From NCBI RefSeq assembly GCF_035989265.1, contig NZ_JAYKZX010000003.1, forward strand, positions 2,170,001 to 2,234,000: DNA of 64,000 nt, written 5' to 3'. Position 1 is the stretch's first letter, and every line of letters starts with the position of its first letter. Position numbers and translations under genes: made by a program. This DNA is from Sphingobium sp. HWE2-09 (lineage in GTDB: Bacteria > Pseudomonadota > Alphaproteobacteria > Sphingomonadales > Sphingomonadaceae). This document shows, piece after piece, positions 8,662-16,529 of the stretch. A model generated the notes under the pieces. That model saw only the letters and a list, made by a program, of their open reading frames with translations, was not told the origin of the DNA and ran no database searches.

Positions 8662-10176
8662 ATGTCCGACGACCAGCATATCCCCGCGCCCCTGCGCCTG
8701 TTCAACAGCCTGACCCGCACGATCGAACCCTTCGCGCCGATCGAGGACCAGCATGCGCGCGTCTATAGCTGCGGCCCGACCGTCTATAATTACGCCCATA
8801 TCGGCAACCTGCGCGCCTATGTGTTCACCGATACGCTGCGCCGGACCTTGTTGTGGAAGGGCTTGGCCGTCACCCACATCATCAACATCACCGATGTCGG
8901 CCATCTGACCAGCGACGCCGACGCGGGCGACGACAAGATGGAGGCCGCGGCGCGCGCGTCCGCCAAGAGCATCTGGGATATTGCCGCCCATTATACGGAG
9001 GCGTTCAAGCAGAATATCGCCGACCTCAACATTCTGTCGCCGAGCGAATGGACGGTTGCCACCTACTATGTGCCGCAAATGATCGCATTTGCCGAAAAGA
9101 TCGCGCCCGATCATTGCTACGAACTGGACAGCGGCCTGTATTTTGACAGCAGCAGCGTGCCCGATTATGGCGCATTGGCGGGCGGTCGCGACGATGCGGC
9201 GCACGCCCGGATCGATCCGGTAGCGGGCAAGCGCAACGCGTCGGACTTTGCGATCTGGCGCAAGTCGCCGCCGGGCGAGCAGCGCCAGATGGAATGGGAC
9301 AGCCCCTGGGGCAAGGGTGCGCCGGGCTGGCACCTGGAATGCTCCGTCATGAGCCAAGCCCGCCTGGGCCAGCCGTTCGACATCCACACCGGCGGCATCG
9401 ACCATCGCGAAATCCACCATCCCAACGAAATCGCCCAGAACCAGGCGTTCCACAGTTGCTGCGGCGAACCGGCCGCTACATCTGCGGGCTTCACCGGCGC
9501 GCGTTGGTGGATGCACAATAATTTCCTGGTCGATCGGCAGGGGAAGATGAGCAAATCGAAGGGCGGCTTCACCACCCTTTTCAGCCTAATCGACGCAGGC
9601 GTCCATCCGCTCGCCTACCGCCTGCTATGCCTTGGCGCGCATTATCGCAGCGAACTGGAATTCAGCGCAGACAATCTGGCCGCCGCCCTCACCCGGTTGA
9701 AGCGGCTGGTCATGGGCATCGAAGGTTTGAAGGCCCGCGCCGAGGGCGTGACATGGCAATCGCCGCAGATCGACTATCTGCGCGCCAACCTGCACCCCAA
9801 GCTGGTGCCGCTGCTGGAGCAGTTCGACGCCGCGATCGCCGACGACCTGATGACCCCGCGCGCGCTGCCGCTGCTGGAAGAGGTCATCGGCATCAAGAAA
9901 ATCCCGGTGGACGAAAAACTGTGCCTGATCGCCGCTTTCGATCAGGCGCTGGGTCTCAATCTGTTGACGCTGACCCGCGCCGACCTGCGGCTCCAGCCCA
10001 AGGATGCGCAGATCACGCCGGACGAGATAGAGGCCGAACTGGAGCGCCGCACCGCTGCCCGCGCGGAAAAGGACTTCGCCCTGTCGGACCAGATCCGCGA
10101 CGCACTGGTCGCACGCGGTGTCGAGGTGATGGACGGCGATCCGCTGCGCTGGGACTGGCGGCTGATGCTGGCCTGA
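8662..10176 (+). CDS. cysS: Cysteine--tRNA ligase
   Basis: A 504-residue class I aminoacyl-tRNA synthetase that charges tRNA-Cys in the cytoplasm. The ATP-binding signatures are HIGN (residues 46-49) and KMSKS (295-299). The zinc and cysteine-binding site is visible as C37 in YSCGPT, LECSVMS, and the histidines of GGIDHREIHHPNE. That last motif departs from the usual LQFPHHENE form, and a short insertion (SAGFTGARWW) sits before the KMSKS region, so this belongs to a divergent branch of the family. The C-terminal DALR-type helical domain ends with KDFALSDQIRDALVARGVEV, the normal CysS ending. Length is slightly above the usual 460-ish residues. It is the only synthetase gene of this kind in the window. 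Confidence 0.95.
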   Translation: MSDDQHIPAPLRLFNSLTRTIEPFAPIEDQHARVYSCGPTVYNYAHIGNLRAYVFTDTLRRTLLWKGLAVTHIINITDVGHLTSDADAGDDKMEAAARASAKSIWDIAAHYTEAFKQNIADLNILSPSEWTVATYYVPQMIAFAEKIAPDHCYELDSGLYFDSSSVPDYGALAGGRDDAAHARIDPVAGKRNASDFAIWRKSPPGEQRQMEWDSPWGKGAPGWHLECSVMSQARLGQPFDIHTGGIDHREIHHPNEIAQNQAFHSCCGEPAATSAGFTGARWWMHNNFLVDRQGKMSKSKGGFTTLFSLIDAGVHPLAYRLLCLGAHYRSELEFSADNLAAALTRLKRLVMGIEGLKARAEGVTWQSPQIDYLRANLHPKLVPLLEQFDAAIADDLMTPRALPLLEEVIGIKKIPVDEKLCLIAAFDQALGLNLLTLTRADLRLQPKDAQITPDEIEAELERRTAARAEKDFALSDQIRDALVARGVEVMDGDPLRWDWRLMLA

Positions 10177-10258
10177 CGCGGCAACGGGGGGCTTAGCTGT
10201 TGACGCTCGCCGTTCCACCACCCAAGACGGGCTTGGGTCGATCAAGCGTGGGGGCGAG

Positions 10259-13189
10259 ATGAGATTTTTCGTCGGCTGTTCGGCTGCCTTGTTCGCATTG
10301 GCCCTGTTCCCCTCTTTAGTCTTCGCCGCGGTCCCGCAAGGCTTCTCTCCGTCCGATCCGCGCCACGCGCGCCTTTATCTGCTGGAACGCCAGGCCGACG
10401 CCCTGTTCAACAGCGACGATTATGCGCTGTCCATGTCGCAAAAGACCCGCGATGCCTGGCACCGCCTGTACGCCGCCGCGATGAAGACCCGGGTCGCGGG
10501 CAAGCCGCACCCGCTGGCCGGGGTCGCGCTGATCAACCTGTCTTCCATGGACCAGATCGACGGCAAAAATCCCGATGGGCTGGCGCGCGCGTCCGAAGGC
10601 CTGGCGCTGCTCGAACCTTTTGCCGACGCCTATCCGGTGGCCTGGATGCAGGGGCTGTCGATCAAGGGCTATCTGCAATCGGTATTGGGCGACGCCGCCG
10701 CCAGTGCCGAGGCGCTGAATCAAGCCAATCTTTACATGGGCGGCTATATTGCGCGCACCCCGGCCGACCTGCGGGACGGATCGACGCAGATGCTGCGTTC
10801 CAATATCGCCTTCTCGCTCGCCCAGGCCTTGTCCCGGCTTGGTCGCAACGACGAGGCGGTAGCAGCGCAAAAGGCCAGCCTGGACGCCCGGATCGCCGCA
10901 TCCGGCCCGAACAGCGCCGATACGATCGGTTCCTATTATACCTACGCGCAAATGCTTCAGCGCGCCGATCGCGACGCGGAGGCGGAACGCTATGCGCGCA
11001 TGGCGGTGGACATCGCGACCGATCATGTCGATCGCAAACATCCCAGCTATGCCCGCGCGCTGGAGGCGTTGGGCCTGCTCCTGTCGCGCACCGGGCGGCG
11101 TAACGAGAGCCTGGATTATCTTCAGCGCGCCATCGCCATCAAGCGGGAGACTGTGGGGACAGGCAGCCTCTACTTCCAGTTCGGGTTGCAGAATCTGGGC
11201 ACGGTGCTCCTGCCGTTGGAACGCTATGCCGATGCCGAACCGCTGTTCATGGAGGCCGAGCGCAATTTCCGCCGGATCGAGGGGGAGAACAGCCCCCAGT
11301 CCGCCCGCGCGCTGGCCTTCGCCGCTTCGGCTGCTTTGGCCGAGGGACAGCGCGCGTCGGCCATCGAGCGCCTGACCGCCGCGCTCGGGCGCGTGCGGGC
11401 CGGGTCGGACAAGGATCGCGACATCGGCCAGCGCGTCTATCCCTTTCTGATCCCGGCGCTGATCGCGACAGGGCGACGCGATGACGCGAGTGCGGCGACC
11501 ACAGCCTTCACTGCCGAAACCCGGCAACTGGACAATGCACCGGCGATACCCTTGGCGCAGGCGGCAATGTTTTCCGCCTGGACCGGATCGGACAAGGCGG
11601 CCTTGGATGCAACCGCGCGTCGCCTCGTCGGCCTGCTGCGCGACGACGCCAGCGTCAGTGAAGACGGCGAATTGACCGAGGAGCAGCGCGCGGCCCTCGA
11701 TAGCGTTTTGGCGGTGGCGACGCAGTCTCAGGATATCGCCTTGGCGCTGGATGCGATGGCGATCCTGGCGGGTTCGCGCATTGCGCAGGCCAATCGCCTG
11801 GTCGCCCAGCGGCTGGTCGCAGACCCAGTACTGGCGACACGCGTGCGCAGCCTGCAGGACCGGATCAAGACACTGCAAGCCGCCGACAGCCGACTGCTCA
11901 AGGCGCTGGCGAGGGACGCAGGCATCGCATCGGCCCGTGCCGAACGCGCGACACTCGCCGCAGCAGTGGATGCCGAGCGCGCCGCGATCGCCCATGATTA
12001 TCCGCGCTGGGTGGAAGCGCATGGCGGCGAGCGGCCAGACCTTGGTGCGTTGCGGGCCAGTCTGGGCAAAGACGAGGCGCTGCTGGCGGTGATGCCCGCC
12101 TTCGACGGGGTCTATCTGCTCGCCATCGGCGCCCGCGCCATGCGCATCGAGCGGGCGCAGATGGATCGTGCGGCGTTGGTGGCATTGGTGGGGCAGCTGC
12201 GCGGTTCGCTGACCCCCGCCGGTTTCGACCAAGCCAGCGCTCATAGCCTCTACCGCCAGATTTTCACGCCCGGCATCCTGGCGGCACTGGGCGGCGCGCG
12301 CAGCCTGCGGATCGTGCCGACGGGCGCTTTTGCTTCGCTGCCTTTTTCCATGCTGCCCCAACAACCCGTCGCCGCAGTGACGCGCGATACGCCCTGGTTG
12401 ATCCACCGCTATGCGATCGAGGTGCAGCCGGGCTTCACGACCAGTGCCATCCCCCATCGGCAATTGGCGATGCGTGACCAGCGCTTCCTGGGCATCGGCG
12501 CGCCGGAGGGGTTCCGGGTAGCGTCGATCGCAGAGACGGCCGGACCGGGGCTGGCGACCGACCATTATGTCCGCAATGGCGGGGCCGATGTTCAGGCGCT
12601 GTCGCAACTCCCTCTGCTGCCCGGGTCGAAGGCGGAATTGCAGGCGGTGGCCAATCGCTTCGGGGCGGATCACGCCACTTTGCTGATGGGCGCCAATGCC
12701 AGCGAGAATGCTCTGCGCACGCGCGATCTGTCGAGCTATGCGGTGATCCTGTTCGCCACCCATGGGCTGGTGAGCGGCGAGATGGAGGGAGTGACCGAAC
12801 CGGCGCTGGTCTTGTCGCCGCCCACGGCCGATGCGGCGGGGGACGACGGGTTGCTCACCGCTTCGGAAGTGGCGGCGATGCGGATCGGCGCGGACTGGGT
12901 GATCCTGTCCGCTTGCAACACCGCGGCGGGCGACAATGTCCTGGCGCCCGCCTATTCCGGCCTGGCCCAGGCGTTCCGCTATGCCGGGGCGGGATCGCTG
13001 CTGGTGTCGCACTGGCCGGTGCGGGACGACGCCGGCGCCTTCGTCACGCTGGAGACGGTGAAGGGCGCGACGCGCGGCCTGCCCCGGGCGGTGGCGTTGC
13101 AGCGGGCGATGTTGAAGCTCATCGCTTCGAAGCGCCCCGCCGCCGTCCAGCCCTATATCTGGGCGCCATTCATTCTGGTGGGCCGTTAA
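10259..13189 (+). CDS. Secreted TPR-CHAT domain protein
   Basis: A 976-residue protein with an N-terminal signal peptide (VGCSAALFALALFPSLVFAA), so it is exported at least to the periplasm. Residues about 100-400 are helical tetratricopeptide-like repeats; clear ones surround AEALNQANLYMGG, ADTIGSYYTYAQMLQRADRD and HPSYARALEALGLLLSRTGR. After a helical linker, the C-terminal ~300 residues are a CHAT domain, a caspase-like peptidase fold. The expected catalytic pair is present: His835 in FATHGL and Cys886 in LSACNTAAGD. The ending HWPVRDDAGAF and PYIWAPFILVGR is typical of CHAT. The family includes separase-like and gasdermin-activating proteases, but for signal-peptide-bearing members the substrate is unknown. 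It overlaps the stop of the convergent ABC-F gene by 4 bases. Confidence 0.88.
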   Translation: MRFFVGCSAALFALALFPSLVFAAVPQGFSPSDPRHARLYLLERQADALFNSDDYALSMSQKTRDAWHRLYAAAMKTRVAGKPHPLAGVALINLSSMDQIDGKNPDGLARASEGLALLEPFADAYPVAWMQGLSIKGYLQSVLGDAAASAEALNQANLYMGGYIARTPADLRDGSTQMLRSNIAFSLAQALSRLGRNDEAVAAQKASLDARIAASGPNSADTIGSYYTYAQMLQRADRDAEAERYARMAVDIATDHVDRKHPSYARALEALGLLLSRTGRRNESLDYLQRAIAIKRETVGTGSLYFQFGLQNLGTVLLPLERYADAEPLFMEAERNFRRIEGENSPQSARALAFAASAALAEGQRASAIERLTAALGRVRAGSDKDRDIGQRVYPFLIPALIATGRRDDASAATTAFTAETRQLDNAPAIPLAQAAMFSAWTGSDKAALDATARRLVGLLRDDASVSEDGELTEEQRAALDSVLAVATQSQDIALALDAMAILAGSRIAQANRLVAQRLVADPVLATRVRSLQDRIKTLQAADSRLLKALARDAGIASARAERATLAAAVDAERAAIAHDYPRWVEAHGGERPDLGALRASLGKDEALLAVMPAFDGVYLLAIGARAMRIERAQMDRAALVALVGQLRGSLTPAGFDQASAHSLYRQIFTPGILAALGGARSLRIVPTGAFASLPFSMLPQQPVAAVTRDTPWLIHRYAIEVQPGFTTSAIPHRQLAMRDQRFLGIGAPEGFRVASIAETAGPGLATDHYVRNGGADVQALSQLPLLPGSKAELQAVANRFGADHATLLMGANASENALRTRDLSSYAVILFATHGLVSGEMEGVTEPALVLSPPTADAAGDDGLLTASEVAAMRIGADWVILSACNTAAGDNVLAPAYSGLAQAFRYAGAGSLLVSHWPVRDDAGAFVTLETVKGATRGLPRAVALQRAMLKLIASKRPAAVQPYIWAPFILVGR

Positions 13190-15050
13190 CCCGCTTCGAG
13201 CGCGGCGGTGGCTTCCATCCAGATTTCTTCGGCCGCGCCCAGCTTCTTCTCCACGTCGGCGCGTTTGACCATCAGCTGGCTGCTGGTCATCTTCGCTTCC
13301 GCGCCGGTCGCGGCCTTGGGGTCGGCCAGCGCCTTGTCGATGCGGCCGCGCTCGGTGGCGAGCGCCGTCATCTCGCGTTCCGCCTTGTTGACCGCGTTCT
13401 TCAAGACCTTCTGCTTTTCGCGCCATTCGGCGGCGGCCTTCTTGTCGGCCTTGCGGTCGACCTTGGGCGCGTCACCGCTGCTGTTGCCGTCCGCCTTGCG
13501 CAGGATGATGTCGGTATAGTCGTCCAGGCTGCCGTCGAACGGCTGGGCGGTGCCGTTGTCGACCAGGACGAGACGGTCGGCCACCAGTTCGATCATGTGG
13601 CGGTCGTGGCTGACGATGACCACAGCGCCGCTATAGTCGTTCAAGGCCTGGACCAGCGCTTCGCGGCTGTCGACGTCCAGATGGTTGGTCGGTTCGTCCA
13701 GGATCAGCATGTGCGGCGCGTCGCGGGTGATCAGCGCAAGGGCCAGCCGGGCGCGCTCGCCGCCGGACATGGAGCCGACCTTCTGCACGGCGCGCTCGCC
13801 GGAGAAACCGAAGCGGCCGAGTTGGGCGCGCACTGCACCGGGGGTCGCGCCCTTCATGACGCGGGTCATATGCTCCAGCGGCGTGTCGGTGACGTCCAGT
13901 TCCTCCACCTGATATTGGGTGAAATAACCGACATTCATCTTGGGGCTGGAGGCCATCGTCCCTTCCATCGGGGCGAGTTGCGCGGCGATCAGGCGGGCCA
14001 GCGTCGTCTTGCCGTTGCCGTTGCGGCCGAGCAGCGCCAGCCGGTCGTCCGGGTCGATGCGCAGGTTGATGCGCTTGAGGATCGGCGTTTCGGTGTAGCC
14101 GACCGAGGCCATGTCCATGGTGATGAGCGGCGGGCGCAGTTCGGCCGGGCTGGGAAAGCCGAAATGCAGCGTCGGATCTTCGATCGCCGCGGCGATGGGT
14201 TGCATCCGGGCCAGCGCCTTGGCGCGGGACTGGGCCTGTTTCGCGGTCGAGGCGCGGGCGGAGTTGCGGGCGACATAGTCCTGGAGCTTCTCACGCTCTG
14301 CCTGCTGCTTGTTGCGGGCGGATTCGAGCTGGGCGAGCCGTTCGGCGCGCTGCCGCTCGAACGCGTCGTACCCGCCGGGATAGAGGGTGACCTTCCCCCT
14401 TCCAGATGGAGGATATAGTCGACCACATTGTTGAGCAGGTCGCGTTCGTGGCTGATGACGACCACGGTGCCGCGATAGGCTTTGAGGAAATTTTCGAGCC
14501 AGAGCGTGGCTTCGAGATCGAGATGGTTCGACGGTTCGTCGAGCAGCAGCAGGTCCGGGTTGGAGAAGAGCAAGGAGGCGAGCGCCACGCGCATCTTCCA
14601 GCCGCCCGAATAGCTGTCGAGCGGGCGGCCCTGCATTTCCTCGTCAAAGCCCAGGCCCACCAGGATGCGGGCGGCGCGGGCGGGCGCGGTATAGGCGTCG
14701 ATCGCGGTCAGCCGCTCGTAGATGTGGCCGAGGCGATCGGGGTCTTGCGTATGCTCCGCCTCCGCCATCAGTTCGGCGCGTTCCTTGTCGGCTTCGAGCA
14801 CGGTGTCGAAGGGGGTCGCGGTGCCGGACGGGGCTTCCTGCGCGATATAGCCCAGCCGCGTGTCGCGCGGCATGTCGCACGACCCCTCGTCCGGGTCGAG
14901 CTGACCGATCATCACCTTCATCAGCGTGGACTTGCCCGCGCCGTTGCGGCCGATGAGGCCGACGCGGCTGCGCGGCGGCAAGGCGGCGGCGGCGCGATCG
15001 AGAATGACGCGGCCGCCAAGGCGCACGGTGATGGCGTTGAGATTCAGCAT
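13186..15050 (-). pseudogene. ABC-F family ATPase, frameshifted as sequenced
   Basis: A soluble ABC-F protein of about 620 residues with two ATPase domains and no membrane part. Domain 1 (from ATG at 15050) has Walker A GLIGRNGAGKST, signature YSGGWKMR and Walker B LLLLDEPSNHLD. Domain 2 has LLGRNGNGKTT, SGGERARLAL and LILDEPTNHLD, then a C-terminal coiled coil. The two halves are in different frames: after DYILHLEGG the frame is lost at the C run 14395-14399 (G run on the coding strand). One more G would restore GGKVTLYPGGYDAF and an unbroken protein. ABC-F proteins act on ribosomes in translation control or antibiotic protection. The lesion may be a real mutation or a homopolymer sequencing error. 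Confidence 0.85.
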
Positions 15051-15505
15051 GGGCGCGCCCTTAGCATGGGTGCGGCGGGTCGGAAAGCCGTGGTCGCGGC
15101 GTTTTGCAAGGCGGCGCGGCGTTGCGAAGTTCACACTGTCGTGGCTGACGCAAAAGCGTGGGGACGGACGGGTGGTGGGAATTTCGCAATAGGAGAATTT
15201 TTGCGAAATGGGGGTGGGTTGCGCTGGGGTGCTGAGCAGCGGGCGGGAGGCGGACGGTGGGAAAGAGCCGGGGGGATTATGGCATGGGTGGTGGCGTGTA
15301 GGACAGGGGGAAGTGGGTGATCGTCCGGTCCGAAGATAACGTCGCCCTTTGATCGCTACAATGCCCCCCGGTTTCGGCGAGATTTACTGGGTTGTACAAT
15401 ATATGAGAATGAACCTACCTCCCCATCAGAATTAACCTTGAATTAAGCGAAAATTCATGGAAGCACATCGAGAAAACAAAACATAATAAACGCAAAGGAA
15501 TTTTT
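15051..15505. other. Divergent intergenic region
   Basis: About 455 bases between the divergently oriented ABC-F gene and the AT-rich orphan gene. It holds a perfect 9-base inverted repeat, ATTTCGCAA at 15181-15189 and TTGCGAAAT at 15201-15209, listed separately. The right-hand third is AT-rich like the orphan gene, so the boundary of foreign DNA probably lies near 15340-15400. No other gene was recognised. Confidence 0.5.
15181..15209. promoter_or_regulatory. Perfect inverted repeat, possible operator or hairpin
   Basis: ATTTCGCAA and TTGCGAAAT form a perfect 9-base inverted repeat around an 11-base centre, about 130 bases upstream of the ABC-F start. The size suits a dimeric repressor site or an RNA hairpin. 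There is no T run on either side, so a terminator is unlikely. Confidence 0.35.
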
Positions 15506-16294
15506 GTGAAACCTGAGGACAGCAAGGCGCTAATCACCAAGCCAGATCAGTACATGAGCGCCAAAAAGGCGGATCTTGATGAAATGATCGACAACTGCAA
15601 ACTTCCGGCAGGCACGGAAGAGGTTATCACATCAAAAGCAGTAAAAAAGCTCGTTTTCGATAAAACTCTAGGTCTATTTAAGGTTGGAGAAATCATTTCT
15701 GCAATTTTGAATTGGAATGATGACGTTGAAAAAGACATTCGAGAAGCTAAGAAAAATTACCTCATTTCCGAGTATTTTCATAAAACTGAAAATAACGATC
15801 GTGCTGTTTCACAATTAAAATCATTCGTGACGAATGCGCAAGGCAATACATTATTCAATAAAATCATTAGGATAATGGATGACAGCCCGCCGGATTTTTT
15901 GTTGATAGAACATCTTTCGGCAGCAATGCGACATATCGTAGATTCAGATTTTCAATCACTGTTCGAAGAACATAAATACGCTCTCTCCCTTATCGATCAA
16001 CTGTCTCCACAAGGACTGGCCATTTTAGCTGATGATAATAGTTGGCCAGTACTTAAAATGGGAAGGATGGCATCCACCGGCACTAGAATTACATCGGACT
16101 GGCACAACGAGTTCACTATGGCTTATTCAGTAAGAAAGAATATCGTAGGCGATGCGATGCGACAGCGAATCTCGCATTCCATCAATGAACTGATTACGGG
16201 ACGCTTTATGGAAGCGCATAGGACAGATTCTGGTGCTGCCGAATGCGTTTCGACTGAAATCGGTTCGACACTTCAAAAATATATAAAATCTTGA
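15506..16294 (+). CDS. Hypothetical protein, AT-rich orphan gene
   Basis: A 262-residue, mostly helical soluble protein with no signal peptide. The only hydrophobic patch is KVGEIISAILNW near residues 59-70, which is too short for a membrane span. The GTG start at 15506 is chosen because AAAGGAA at 15494-15500 is correctly spaced. Notable features are a lysine-rich N-terminal half and a helical C-terminal part (RQRISHSINELITGRFMEAH). Base composition is far lower in G+C than the neighbours and the gene is flanked by ordinary chromosomal genes, so it was probably acquired alone. No family is recognised and no neighbour suggests a function; defence or phage-related origin is possible but unsupported. 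Confidence 0.72.
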   Translation: MKPEDSKALITKPDQYMSAKKADLDEMIDNCKLPAGTEEVITSKAVKKLVFDKTLGLFKVGEIISAILNWNDDVEKDIREAKKNYLISEYFHKTENNDRAVSQLKSFVTNAQGNTLFNKIIRIMDDSPPDFLLIEHLSAAMRHIVDSDFQSLFEEHKYALSLIDQLSPQGLAILADDNSWPVLKMGRMASTGTRITSDWHNEFTMAYSVRKNIVGDAMRQRISHSINELITGRFMEAHRTDSGAAECVSTEIGSTLQKYIKS

Positions 16295-16498
16295 GAGGTC
16301 ACTTGCGCAGTAGCAAACGACGGAAATATCTACAGTTCGAGCTGAAGATGTGCCCCAATGCGCGTGCCAGATCCCTCCTCACCAACAATAGATTCGGAAT
16401 TACCATTCCGCGCTTGATTTCAACAACCGGCGGCTTCCGAGACGCGTTAAGAGTGATTGATTACTTACTGTGCACCATCCCGACACCCCCCACCCCAA

Positions 16499-16520
16499 CC
16501 CCTCCCCTGAAGGGGAGGGG
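16499..16520. repeat. Short GC-rich hairpin repeat
   Basis: CCCCTCCCCT and AGGGGAGGGG form a perfect 10-base inverted repeat with a 2-base centre, preceded by a C-rich tract from about 16485. It lies just after the stop of the GH3 gene (minus strand). It resembles the dispersed C-rich repeat seen near 41062-41088 and may help end transcription, although there is no T run. Confidence 0.55.
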
Positions 16521-16529
16521 CTTTAAGGT

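Noticed and set aside
10316..13426. A very long open frame (over 1000 codons) on the minus strand opposite the CHAT gene
   Set aside because: It is a GC-skew shadow: the translation is arginine-rich and low in hydrophobic order, while the plus-strand gene has a signal peptide, TPRs and a CHAT domain.
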